A model generated the notes under the pieces. It did no database searches, had not been told where the DNA came from, and worked only from the letters and a program-made list of their open reading frames with translations. Of a DNA stretch of 64,000 nucleotides, positions 26,164 to 34,537 are shown piece by piece. The translations under genes and the position numbers were made by a program. Positions within the stretch are counted from its first letter, which is position 1, and each line of letters begins with the position of its first letter. Origin of the DNA: Sphingomonas jejuensis (GTDB lineage Bacteria > Pseudomonadota > Alphaproteobacteria > Sphingomonadales > Sphingomonadaceae); NCBI RefSeq assembly GCF_011927695.1, contig NZ_JAATJE010000002.1, positions 296,001 through 360,000 on the forward strand. The letters are read 5' to 3'.

Positions 26164-27000
26164 TCAGGCGTGAAGTGGTGAGCGTCGGCGCATCGCTGCA
26201 CCCACAAGCATGAATCCGCAGATCATCATCGCCCAGGTCGCGGGTTCCGGCACCGCGGCAACGGGATCAGTCCCCGGCGGCGGACCATCGGCGAGGAAGC
26301 GGGCGACATCGATGGAGATGCTGCAGCGGGTCGACACCTGGCTGCTGTGCGTGGTCGGCTGGAACCCCCCTGGATCCGACGCGATCAGCGTTTCGCGACC
26401 TGCGCTGGATGAACAGCCGATCGTTCCATTTTCCATGCTGCTCGGTGCCAGACTGGAAACGATGTTCTCCTCGTCCGGAAAGGGCTGCCGCGTGCCCGTG
26501 CTGACACCCCGGAACGTGGCGTGGCGATGTTGTTCGAAGAGCCCGGTGACATCAAAGCGCAGGCTGCTGGGAACCACGCCCCAGTCAAACAGGATCAGCA
26601 GCGTGTTGCCTGAGGAAAGCGACCAGAGCGGGTATGTGGGATCTTCCGCATCGGACCGATCATGATCGAAGACGATGCCATAGCTTTCGGACGCCAGATC
26701 ATATTGGTTGATGGCATAGCCCCACCATTTCTGGCCGCCGTTGATGACGCCGCCGGGGCTGAGCGTGTAGGCCATCTTCTGCGACATCGTGTAGGATGAG
26801 CTGAGCGGGGACGCGTCGATCGTCAGAAGCAATCCGGCGGAAAAGCGCGGGTTGATGGGCGCTCCGCCGATCGCCTGATTGACGGCATCCGACCCGCGCA
26901 GGAACGTGCCGTCGATCGCAAGCGACACGCTGGCGCAGGCCGGCGACACCAGGCCAGCGGCAAGCCCGATCGTTCCAATCGCACGAAACAGCGACTGCAT
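26164..27000 (-). CDS. PEP-CTERM protein 2
   Basis: 278 aa, signal peptide about 1-23 (ending SPACAS). The Ser/Thr/Gly-rich exported domain contains segments such as QKWWGYAINQYDLASESYG and DHDRSDAEDPTYPLWSLSSG; no fold recognised. C-terminus: PEPATW (251-256), hydrophobic AMMICGFMLVGAAM, then RRR. Good ribosome-binding site (GGGAGGGGG) upstream. Leads the two-gene PEP-CTERM operon, with a CtrA-like box about 55 bp upstream of its ATG. Confidence 0.87.
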   Translation of the reverse strand: MQSLFRAIGTIGLAAGLVSPACASVSLAIDGTFLRGSDAVNQAIGGAPINPRFSAGLLLTIDASPLSSSYTMSQKMAYTLSPGGVINGGQKWWGYAINQYDLASESYGIVFDHDRSDAEDPTYPLWSLSSGNTLLILFDWGVVPSSLRFDVTGLFEQHRHATFRGVSTGTRQPFPDEENIVSSLAPSSMENGTIGCSSSAGRETLIASDPGGFQPTTHSSQVSTRCSISIDVARFLADGPPPGTDPVAAVPEPATWAMMICGFMLVGAAMRRRSPLHA

Positions 27001-27477
27001 GACATTTCCCCCTCCCTGCCGGCGCGGACCCCCCGTCCATGCGCATCAGCAAGGTTAAGCCGTCCTTTACCTGCATGAACCAGGCGGCGAGAGGCGCGCA
27101 GTCCCGATCACCGTGCAACCTGTCTCAACCATCGTAACCGGAAGCGGCGCTGTGATTGCGGGGTTGTTGCTGACTGGTTGGATGTCCACGAACGGCAGAC
27201 ACGGGCCCGCGACTGCCATTACCCAGCAGTCGAGCGTAGCCGATCGAATCCAATATGGGTGGTTGAGCCGGCCACCCTCACCGTCGCGAAATGGCTGTTC
27301 CGCACCATCCCCCCGCCGGCCGCCGAGCGCTGCGCTCAGGCCAGCCGTGACGCGATTGACGAACAGGTCGGTTTGATCGGGTCCCCCAACACCGATCGTG
27401 GCCGGCTCAGCCACCGGCAGTAGAGGGGCCGCGGGCAAGGCGTTAGGCCTGGCGTCCCGCGCAGCAGGCCTGCCGTC
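27001..27477. other. Gene-poor stretch between PEP-CTERM operon and AraC gene
   Basis: 477 bp with no convincing gene. The first 70 bp hold the ribosome-binding site and promoter region of the PEP-CTERM operon. A minus-strand open frame of 123 codons (27067-27438) exists, but it has no Shine-Dalgarno element, no recognised motif and codon use unlike the neighbours. The base composition looks less GC-rich than the flanks, which could mark a degraded insert. Confidence 0.4.
27055..27069 (+). promoter_or_regulatory. CtrA-like box upstream of the PEP-CTERM operon
   Basis: TTAA-N7-TTTA, one base off the CtrA consensus, 55 bp upstream of the divergent-facing PEP-CTERM ATG at 27000. Pattern evidence only. 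Confidence 0.35.
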
Positions 27478-28485
27478 TCAACCGGCGCCGTTGGACAAGC
27501 CTTGGAAAGCGCGGCGGAAGGACTCCAGCGAATCCGTCGCGGCGCCGGGGCGCGGCGACGGCGGCAGATGGTCGCGAACCTCGCTCATGCTGTGGCCGAA
27601 CTGAGCGCGGAACTGCCGGGCGAGCGACGACAGGTCCATGAAGCCGAATCGCGCGCCCAGCGTGCCGAGCGGGGTGTCCAGCGGCTCTTCCAGCAGCGCC
27701 AGGTGCAGCAGGCGCAGGCGCCGTCGCCGGTCATAGGCGCGGACGCCGCCATCGCCGCCGAACAGGCGGTAGAGCCGCGAGCGGCTGAGCCCCAGCGCCG
27801 TCGCCATGCGCGAGACATCGAACGTTCCGGCGGGCTGCGCGTCGAGATAGGCGTGGGCGCGGGCGCGCAGGCTGCCCGGCGCGGGCGGCGCTACCTCCGG
27901 CCCGAGCGCCGTCATGATGAGGCGGCGCGTGACGGCCGCGACCGGCACGGCGCTTTCCTGCCACAGGTCGGGCAGCTGGCGCACCAGCGTCTGCAGATAG
28001 CCGGCGAACAGCCGGGTTTCGGCCGTCGCCGGGAGGAGGCCGTGGGTGCCGATCGGCCCTAACCGGTCCTCGATCGCCGCGCGCGGCAGGCTGACGGTCG
28101 CGCCGCTGTGGCCGTCGGTCCGGTAATCAAAGGCGCGCGCATAATCGATCAGCAGCACGTCGCCGGGTCCGGCGGTGCGGGACTGTTCGGCGATGTGGGT
28201 CAGCGTGCCATCGAACAGCGTCATGATCGTCAGGTGATCGGCAGGCGCGGTGACGAGCTGCTCCGCCCCGCGATGGGCATGCACCGCGCCCATGCGGTGC
28301 TCGGTCACGACGAGGTCGCCGATCGACCAGAAGCTGCCCCGCGCGTGGAACGGCGGCGGCCCCGCGCGTTCGAACCGGAACAGGTTGGTGAAGGTGAAAT
28401 ATTCGTCGAAATTGTCGGGCGCGTCGGGCGACTCGCTTCCGTAGCGGATCGTCCTGACCACGTCGGAGCCGAGTTCCTGCGCCAT
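27478..28485 (-). CDS. AraC-family transcriptional regulator
   Basis: 335 aa. The N-terminal half is an AraC-binding-like cupin domain (RGAEQLVTAPADHLTIMTLFDGTL, and GPGDVLLIDYARAFDY; about 70-130). The C-terminal HTH_18 domain (about 215-310) shows two helix-turn-helix units: FDVSRMATALGLSRSRLYRLF and LGARFGFMDLSSLARQFRAQFG. The target is unknown; it lies upstream of nothing obvious, with a TonB receptor gene ending 120 bp away on the same strand. Confidence 0.9.
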   Translation of the reverse strand: MAQELGSDVVRTIRYGSESPDAPDNFDEYFTFTNLFRFERAGPPPFHARGSFWSIGDLVVTEHRMGAVHAHRGAEQLVTAPADHLTIMTLFDGTLTHIAEQSRTAGPGDVLLIDYARAFDYRTDGHSGATVSLPRAAIEDRLGPIGTHGLLPATAETRLFAGYLQTLVRQLPDLWQESAVPVAAVTRRLIMTALGPEVAPPAPGSLRARAHAYLDAQPAGTFDVSRMATALGLSRSRLYRLFGGDGGVRAYDRRRRLRLLHLALLEEPLDTPLGTLGARFGFMDLSSLARQFRAQFGHSMSEVRDHLPPSPRPGAATDSLESFRRAFQGLSNGAG

Positions 28486-28525
28486 GTCCGCCTGCTTAGC
28501 GCGCCGCGCGTGGCGCGACCATGCC

Positions 28526-28554
28526 GGACGATGGCGCCGGGGCCGCCATCGTCC
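28526..28554 (-). terminator. Stem-loop downstream of the TonB receptor gene
   Basis: Perfect 10-bp inverted repeat GGACGATGGC (28526-28535) / GCCATCGTCC (28545-28554) with a 9-nt GC loop, 50 bp past the receptor stop codon. No T-run, so either a Rho-assisted or 3'-stabilising structure, or an operator for the AraC gene that begins at 28485. Confidence 0.45.
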
Positions 28555-28605
28555 CCCGGGGAGACTCCGCCGGCCCGGCGGCGGCGGGACGCGCGGCTTT
28601 CGTCC

Positions 28606-30852
28606 TCAAAACGCGGCGCGCATCGTCACCTGGTAGAGCGGGCCGGCGCGCTCCCGCTCCTGCTCGAACTCGTCGATCTCGCCGGCTGCGCGATTGGCGA
28701 GGATCTCGCCCAGGCTGTCGCCGTCGAAGGTGCGGAAATCCTCACGCTTGCTGCGGCGCAGGATGTCCTGGACGGAAAAGCGCAGCACGAAGCGCTCGCC
28801 GAAGCGCTTTTCCACGAAGGCTTCCAGGTCCGCGCCGTAACGCAGATCCACAATCTCGTCGAAGTTCGATTCGCGCGCGTCGCTACGGCCCGACACGGTC
28901 GCGCCGAAGCTGGCATCGGCGGCGCGCAGCGTCTGGATGAAGCCGGCATTGTAGATGTGGTGCGGCTGGTTGTTGAAGCGGCGGTCCTGCTCGGTGAACG
29001 GATCCGTCACGCTGCTGTCCAGATAGGTGTAGTTGGCGAAGATGCCGGTGTCCGGCAGCCCGGCAAAGGTCAGCGGCACGGACACGTCCACCTCGACGCC
29101 CCAGGTCTCTCCATCGCCGATGTTCTGCGGGGTGAAGAGCTGGCCGTCCTCGTTCTCCGGATTCTCGCCCAGCGACACCAGTTCGATCAGGTCGTCGACT
29201 GCGCGGTAGAAGAGATTGACGCCGAGGATGCCGGCGCCCAGCCGCCGCTCATAGCCGGCGTCCACGCCCCAGGCGCGCTCGTTGCGGAGCGCGGGGTTGC
29301 CGAGCGTGGTGTCGTCATCGCCGGGGCTCTCCTCCTGCTCCAGCGGGGAGACGAGATCATAGCCCGGGCGGCGCACGGTGCGCGCCACCGACAGGCGGAA
29401 CTGGTCGGCGACGGTGGGCGCGAAACGGAGGTGGAGCGAGGGGTTGAGCGTTTCCGCCTCGTAGCGGACCTCGCCCACGTCCTCTCCGGCGACCGTGCGG
29501 CGCGTGATCTCGTACCGCAGGCCCGCGTCCACCGACAGGTCGGGAAGCGGATCAAAGGTGAAGCGGACATAGGGATCGTAGCGATCCTCGCGCACGCGGA
29601 AGGCACCCGACAGGAAATCGCCGTCGTTGAGGCCGTCGCGATCCTTGCGCAGCAGGTCGATGCCCGCCTTCACCCGCGCGCTGCCGAGGGCATAGGCGAG
29701 GCTGACGGTGCCGCCATATTCGTCGTCGCGGATCTCCAGCCGCTCCTCGTCGTCGAGTTCGAGATCGTCGAGATCGTCTTCATTCTCGCCGACGAAGGTC
29801 GTGGCGGTTGTGTCCTCCCGGTAGCCCGACCAGCTCGCCGCCAGCCCGAGTTCCAGGCCGCCGCCCAGCGGCACGCCGGCATCGCCGCTGATCGTGTAGG
29901 TCTGCTGGTCGATGTCCTCGATCTGCGTTTCGACGCCGTCGAAGTCGAGATCGGCGCCGTCGAGCGTCACCGATCGCTCGAACTCCTCGCGGTCCGTGTC
30001 GACGAAGAAGCCCTGCACGCGCACGAACCCGCCGCCGGCGAACTCGTGGCGAAGCTCCGCGCTGCCGGACAGGTCGCTGCCGTCGCGCGTATCGTCCTGC
30101 AGCTCCGTGTTGGAGAAAGCGGGGTCGTCGATGCCGCCGCCCGCTTCCGGCAGGCCGTCGTAGCGCAGCGACACCTTCTCCTTGGGGTTGCGGCGTTCCT
30201 GATAGTTGAGCGCGCCCCACAGGCTGGTGCGTTCTCCCAATCGGCCCGAATAGGCACCGGCGAAGGACGGGCGAAGCTCGCCATCCTGGTTGATCAGCGC
30301 CGCCGCCTTGGCGAAGCCGCCCTCGAACGTCGTCGATTCCTTGGTGACGATGTTGAGCGTGCCGGCGACGCCCTCGCTCGGCTGGTCGGCGCGCGGGCTG
30401 CGGACGATCTCGATGCGCTCCACCAGCTCGGCCGGGATGCGGTCCACGAAGAAGCTGCGGTCCGCCTCGCCGCCGGGCGCGCGACGGCCGTTGATCAGCA
30501 CCTGGGTGTAGCCGGGCGGCAGGCCGCGGAACTGCACGCCGTCATATTCCAGCACGTCGGAGGTGAAGGTGACGCCCGGCACCCGCTTCAGCATCTCGCC
30601 GACCGATACCGGTTCGAACCGCTGGAAATAATCGAGGTCGTAGGACAGCACCGGATTGGGATCGGTCGTGCGGTTGCGAAAGGCGATGGTGCCGGTGACG
30701 ATGATGTCGGACGCGGCGGGCGTTTCGCCTTCGGCAGGCGCATCGGCGGTGCGGGCGTCCTGGCCGACGGTGGCGGTTTCCTGCGCAAAGGCGGGCGCGG
30801 CGAGCGCGAGCGGAAGCGCGGCCCCCATCAGGAGCTTCGTCGTCAACGTCAT
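28606..30852 (-). CDS. TonB-dependent outer-membrane receptor (phytase-linked)
   Basis: 748 aa, ATG at 30852. Signal peptide about 1-23 (ALAAPAFAQ), plug domain with SDIIVTGT, SVGEMLKRVPGVTFTS, YTQVLINGRRAPGG and RIEIVRSPRADQPSEGVAGTLNI (split around 85-155). The 22-strand barrel follows, with Asp/Glu-rich loops (for example NEDDLDDLELDDEERLEI around 355-375), ending YQVTMRAAF. The acidic loops suggest a cationic or metal-complexed ligand. Divergent from a phytase lipoprotein gene with a 63-bp gap; receptor-phytase pairs suggest uptake of phytate or its breakdown products (inference). Confidence 0.9.
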   Translation of the reverse strand: MTLTTKLLMGAALPLALAAPAFAQETATVGQDARTADAPAEGETPAASDIIVTGTIAFRNRTTDPNPVLSYDLDYFQRFEPVSVGEMLKRVPGVTFTSDVLEYDGVQFRGLPPGYTQVLINGRRAPGGEADRSFFVDRIPAELVERIEIVRSPRADQPSEGVAGTLNIVTKESTTFEGGFAKAAALINQDGELRPSFAGAYSGRLGERTSLWGALNYQERRNPKEKVSLRYDGLPEAGGGIDDPAFSNTELQDDTRDGSDLSGSAELRHEFAGGGFVRVQGFFVDTDREEFERSVTLDGADLDFDGVETQIEDIDQQTYTISGDAGVPLGGGLELGLAASWSGYREDTTATTFVGENEDDLDDLELDDEERLEIRDDEYGGTVSLAYALGSARVKAGIDLLRKDRDGLNDGDFLSGAFRVREDRYDPYVRFTFDPLPDLSVDAGLRYEITRRTVAGEDVGEVRYEAETLNPSLHLRFAPTVADQFRLSVARTVRRPGYDLVSPLEQEESPGDDDTTLGNPALRNERAWGVDAGYERRLGAGILGVNLFYRAVDDLIELVSLGENPENEDGQLFTPQNIGDGETWGVEVDVSVPLTFAGLPDTGIFANYTYLDSSVTDPFTEQDRRFNNQPHHIYNAGFIQTLRAADASFGATVSGRSDARESNFDEIVDLRYGADLEAFVEKRFGERFVLRFSVQDILRRSKREDFRTFDGDSLGEILANRAAGEIDEFEQERERAGPLYQVTMRAAF

Positions 30853-30915
30853 CGCAATCCCCCGTAACCCCGATGTCGCAATTGGATGCGACGAGCGCCG
30901 CGTTGGGGGATCAGC

Positions 30916-31986
30916 ATGACAGTCGCGCGACCGGTACGTTTCTGTTCGATGACATTGGCGATTGCGCTGGGCGGCTGTGCGGCCGCCACGCCCGACTGGG
31001 CAACGATCGCGGCGGCCAACCCCGCCCCCACCGTCACGGCATCGCGCGAGACCGATGCGGTCGCCACCGCCAACGCCGATGCGGCGGACGACCCCGCCAT
31101 CTGGCGCAACGCCGCAGACCCGGCAGCAAGCCTGATCGTGGGAACGGACAAGCGCGCCGGGCTCCACGTCTATGGCCTCGACGGGCGCGACCGGCATTTC
31201 GTCGATGCCGGGCGGGTGAACAATGTCGACCTGATCGAAACGCGGATCGGCGGTGAGCCGGCGGTGCTGGTGGCGGCATCCGACCGCAACGACCTGGCCG
31301 CCGCGCGCATCGCGCTCTTCCGGCTGGACACGGCGGCGGCGCGGCTGGTGCCGATCGGCACGGTCGCCGCGGGCGCGGGCGAGGCTTACGGCATCTGCCT
31401 GGCGGCGCGCGGCGACGGCGTGGACGCGTTCATGGTGGTGAAGGACGGCACCATCAATCAGGTCGCGATCGACCTGTCGGGCGCAGCACCGTCCGGCCGG
31501 ATCGTCCGGACGATGAAGCTTGCCTCGCAGTCCGAAGGCTGCGTCGTCGACCCGCGCACGCGCCGGCTCTACGTGGCGGAGGAGGATGTCGGCATCTGGC
31601 GCTTCGACGCAGCGCCCGACGGTGCGACAACCGCGGTGCCGGTCGCCCGTGTCGATGGACGAACGCTGGTCGCCGACGTGGAAGGGCTGGCGATCGCGCC
31701 GGAGGGCGCGGGCGCCGGCGGCTGGCTGATCGCGTCGAGTCAGGGCGACAATGCGTTCAGCGTCTATTCGCTTGCCGACGACCGGTATGTCGGCCGCTTC
31801 CGCATCGCGGCGGGTGCCCTCGGCGCCGTCAGCGAAACGGACGGGATCGAGGTGGCGCGCGGCGGCTTCGGCCCGGACTTCCCCGACGGCGTGATGGTGG
31901 CGCAGGACGGCGACAACGCGCCCGTCGCGCAGAACTTCAAGATCGTCGACTGGCGGCAGGTGAGAAGAGCGCTCGGCCTGCGCTGA
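30916..31986 (+). CDS. Beta-propeller phytase, lipoprotein
   Basis: 356 aa from ATG 30916, chosen because it follows GGGGGA and gives a clean lipoprotein signal (lipobox LGGC at about 18-21); an ATG at 30886 is in frame. The mature part matches the beta-propeller phytase family: ADDPAIW (about 57-63), IVGTDKRAGLHVYGLDG, GEAYGICL, SEGCVVDPRTRRLYVAEEDVGIWRF, DVEGLAIAP and SQGDNAFSVY. These Ca-dependent enzymes release phosphate from phytate. Outer-membrane or periplasmic location. Confidence 0.92.
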   Translation: MTVARPVRFCSMTLAIALGGCAAATPDWATIAAANPAPTVTASRETDAVATANADAADDPAIWRNAADPAASLIVGTDKRAGLHVYGLDGRDRHFVDAGRVNNVDLIETRIGGEPAVLVAASDRNDLAAARIALFRLDTAAARLVPIGTVAAGAGEAYGICLAARGDGVDAFMVVKDGTINQVAIDLSGAAPSGRIVRTMKLASQSEGCVVDPRTRRLYVAEEDVGIWRFDAAPDGATTAVPVARVDGRTLVADVEGLAIAPEGAGAGGWLIASSQGDNAFSVYSLADDRYVGRFRIAAGALGAVSETDGIEVARGGFGPDFPDGVMVAQDGDNAPVAQNFKIVDWRQVRRALGLR

Positions 31987-32078
31987 GGGCGGCCGCCGGG
32001 ATGCCGCCACCGCCGCCTTGCGTTCCCCCCGGCCTTTGACGATGATCGGCCCTGTCGGCGCACCGGCAGGAGAATGAT

Positions 32079-32150
32079 GTGATCATCCGTCGGATCGGCC
32101 GATCCAGCCAGTCATGCCGCGCAGGCGCCCCCGGACCACGCCTTGGATAG
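32079..32150 (+). other. Possible short leader ORF before the DUF485 gene
   Basis: GTG-started frame of 23 codons, 6 nt after an AGGAG element, ending in TAG 5 nt inside the TTG-started DUF485 gene. It could be a translational coupling leader, since the DUF485 start itself has no Shine-Dalgarno element. Two ATGs at 32074 and 32077 run straight into TGA. Speculative. Confidence 0.25.
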
Positions 32151-32451
32151 CGGCGCCGAGGGCGGCATCGAGGCCGATCCGCGATACCGCACGCTCGTGT
32201 CGGCGCGCCGGCGGCTGACCTGGGTGCTGAGCGCGACGATGCTGGCGCTCTACCTCGGCTTCCTGCTGCTGGTCGCATTCAACAAGCCGCTGATGGCGCG
32301 GCCGGTCGGCAGCGGCGTGCTGTCGATCGGCATCCTTCTGGGGCTGGCGGTGATCCTGTCGGCGATCGGCCTGACGGCGGTGTATGTCCGCCGCTCCACT
32401 GCGGTCTACGACCCGCTGGTGGACGCCATTCGCGCGGACCACGGCGGTTGA
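32143..32451 (+). CDS. yjcH: DUF485 membrane protein (YjcH-like)
   Basis: 102 aa, TTG start. Two transmembrane helices (about 27-48 and 60-82) and a family-typical pattern [32 protein letters not shown] (split at about 14-45), then [20 protein letters not shown]485 proteins precede acetate permease genes (yjcH-actP in E. coli). Its TGA overlaps the ActP start by 4 bp (TTGA). Confidence 0.87.
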   Translation: MDSGAEGGIEADPRYRTLVSARRRLTWVLSATMLALYLGFLLLVAFNKPLMARPVGSGVLSIGILLGLAVILSAIGLTAVYVRRSTAVYDPLVDAIRADHGG

Positions 32452-34139
32452 GGCCGGGGCTGCTGCTGGCCGGGCTGATCGCGGCCGCCACGCTGATCGG
32501 GCCCGCCGTCGCGGCGGGCGGCGCCGTGCGGTCGGGGACGAACTGGACCTCCATCCTGATGTTCGCGGCCTTCACTGCCGTGACCCTGGGGATCACGCGG
32601 TGGGCCGCGCGCCGGACGCGCACCGCATCCGACTTCTACACGGCCGGCGGCGGGATCACGGGGTTCCAGAACGGACTGGCGATCGCGGGCGACTATATGT
32701 CGGCGGCGTCCTTCCTCGGCATCTCGGCGCAGATCTTCACCGACGGCTTCGACGGGCTGATCTATTCGATCGGCTTCCTGGTCGGCTGGCCGATCATCCT
32801 GTTCCTGATCGCCGAGCGGTTGCGCAACCTTGGCCGCTACACCTTCGCCGATGTGGCGTCGTTCCGGTTCGCCCAGGCGCCGGTGAGGAGCTTTGCGGCG
32901 GTGAGCACGCTGACGGTGGTGCTGTTCTACCTGATCGCGCAGATGGTCGGCGCGGGCCAGCTGATCCAGCTGCTGTTCGGCCTCCCTTATGAATATGCGG
33001 TGGTGATCGTCGGCCTGTTGATGACGGTCTACGTGCTGTTCGGCGGGATGACCGCGACGACATGGGTGCAGATCGTGAAGGCGGTGCTGCTTCTGGGCAG
33101 CGCAACCTTCATGGCGGCCATGGTGCTGCTGCCGTTCGGCTTCTCCCTGGAAGCGCTGTTCGCCCGCGCGGTGGCCGTGAAGACGGACCTGGCGGCGGCG
33201 AGCGGATCGGGCGACGCCGCGGCGGCGGGCCGATCGATCATGGGGCCGGGCAACTTCATCCGCGATCCGGTGTCGGCCATCTCCTTCGGGCTGGCGCTGA
33301 TGTTCGGCACGGCGGGGCTGCCGCACATCCTGATGCGGTTCTTCACCGTCCCGGACGCCAAGGCCGCACGCGTCTCCGTGCTGTGGGCGACAAGCTGGAT
33401 CGCCTATTTCTATTTGCTGACCTTCGTGATCGGGTTCGGCGCCATCGTGCTTGTGGCGACCAACCCCGGCTATTTCGATGCGGCCGGCGGGCTGGTCGGC
33501 GGCGGCAACATGGCGGCCATCCACCTGGCGCATGCGATCGGCGGCAACGCATTCCTTGGCTTCGTGTCGGCCGTCGCCTTTGCCACCATCCTGGCGGTGG
33601 TCGCGGGGCTGACGCTGGCCGGCGCATCCGCCGTCAGCCACGATCTCTACGCCACCGTCATCAAGAAGGGCGCGGCCGACAGCGCGGCGGAACTGCGCGT
33701 GTCCAGGCGCACGGTGCTGTTCCTGGCGGTGCTGGCAGTCGCGCTCGGCATCCTGTTCAAGGGGCAGAATGTCGCCTTCATGGTCAGCCTGGCCTTTGCC
33801 ATCGCGGCGTCCGGCAACTTCCCGGTGCTGCTGCTGTCCCTGTTCTGGCCGGGCGCCACCACGCGCGGCGTGGTCGCGGGCGGGAGCCTAGGCCTCGTCC
33901 TCGCGCTGGTTCTGACCATCCTGTCGCCGACCGTATGGGTCACGGTGCTCGGCTTCGCCGACCCGATCTTCCCCTATTCCTCGCCGGCAATCTTCTCCAT
34001 GCCGGCCGCCTTCCTGACCATCTGGCTGGTGTCGCGCCTGGACCGCAGCAGGCGAGCCGCCGTCGACCGGGCGGGTTACCGGGCGCAGCAGATCCGGGCG
34101 GAAACCGGGATCGGCGTCGACGCCGCGCACGCGCACTGA
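32448..34139 (+). CDS. actP: Cation/acetate symporter ActP
   Basis: 563 aa, TTG start in a 4-bp overlap. Solute:sodium symporter family with about 13-14 helices. Matching segments: [32 protein letters not shown] (split about 64-95), [48 protein letters not shown] and [14 protein letters not shown]. The latter blocks are the ActP hallmarks. It imports acetate and other short carboxylates with a cation. A hairpin follows the gene. Confidence 0.93.
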   Translation: MRPGLLLAGLIAAATLIGPAVAAGGAVRSGTNWTSILMFAAFTAVTLGITRWAARRTRTASDFYTAGGGITGFQNGLAIAGDYMSAASFLGISAQIFTDGFDGLIYSIGFLVGWPIILFLIAERLRNLGRYTFADVASFRFAQAPVRSFAAVSTLTVVLFYLIAQMVGAGQLIQLLFGLPYEYAVVIVGLLMTVYVLFGGMTATTWVQIVKAVLLLGSATFMAAMVLLPFGFSLEALFARAVAVKTDLAAASGSGDAAAAGRSIMGPGNFIRDPVSAISFGLALMFGTAGLPHILMRFFTVPDAKAARVSVLWATSWIAYFYLLTFVIGFGAIVLVATNPGYFDAAGGLVGGGNMAAIHLAHAIGGNAFLGFVSAVAFATILAVVAGLTLAGASAVSHDLYATVIKKGAADSAAELRVSRRTVLFLAVLAVALGILFKGQNVAFMVSLAFAIAASGNFPVLLLSLFWPGATTRGVVAGGSLGLVLALVLTILSPTVWVTVLGFADPIFPYSSPAIFSMPAAFLTIWLVSRLDRSRRAAVDRAGYRAQQIRAETGIGVDAAHAH

Positions 34140-34171
34140 GGGCGAGGCCCGCGCGGTCATCGCCCCTCGCC

Positions 34172-34190
34172 GGCAGCCCTTCCGGCTGCC
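34172..34190 (+). terminator. Hairpin after actP
   Basis: GGCAGCC (34172-34178) / GGCTGCC (34184-34190) form a perfect 7-bp stem with a CTTCC loop, 33 bp past the actP stop. No long T-run follows, so termination strength is uncertain. Confidence 0.5.
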
Positions 34191-34227
34191 TCATGCGTTC
34201 AGCCCTGCGCTTCATCCGGAGACTTGC

Positions 34228-34467
34228 ATGACCGACACCGCCATCCAGACCCGCCGCCGCGAGATCGCGACCGAGCATCTGCTGTTCAAGCTGATCGAAT
34301 ATGTCGAGGGCCAGCATCCCGGCCTGCTCGACACGTTGGAGCAGAGCCTCGATCATCTCGGCGATCCCGCCGACGACGACAGCAAGGATGACGAGGCGGT
34401 GCGACAGATCGCGCGGCGCATGATCGCCGGGGCACGCGCGGAGACCGGCGGCGGCGCCAAGCGCTGA
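34228..34467 (+). CDS. Small acidic hypothetical protein
   Basis: 79 aa, ATG after GGAG at an acceptable distance. Predicted helical; the middle is Asp-rich (DPADDDSKDDEAVRQIARRM). No family recognised, although the length and HLLFKLIEYVEGQHPGLL segment look like a genuine protein. Convergent with the flagellin gene, sharing its terminator. Confidence 0.6.
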   Translation: MTDTAIQTRRREIATEHLLFKLIEYVEGQHPGLLDTLEQSLDHLGDPADDDSKDDEAVRQIARRMIAGARAETGGGAKR

Positions 34468-34476
34468 CGAACGAAA

Positions 34477-34506
34477 CCCCGGCGCTCCTGGTAGGGAGCG
34501 CCGGGG
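34477..34506. terminator. Bidirectional terminator between the small gene and flagellin
   Basis: Perfect 12-bp inverted repeat CCCCGGCGCTCC (34477-34488) / GGAGCGCCGGGG (34495-34506) with a 6-nt loop. On the minus strand the stem runs into TTTCGTT and on the plus strand into CCGTTT, so it can end both the flagellin transcript and the plus-strand gene. Confidence 0.85.
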
Positions 34507-34537
34507 CCGTTTACGCGAACGTTACTTACGTATTCGC

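Noticed and set aside
28108-30867. 919-codon plus-strand open frame opposite the AraC and TonB receptor genes
   Set aside because: Spans two genes that are clearly real on the other strand; its sequence is low-complexity Ala/Glu/Val with no domain.
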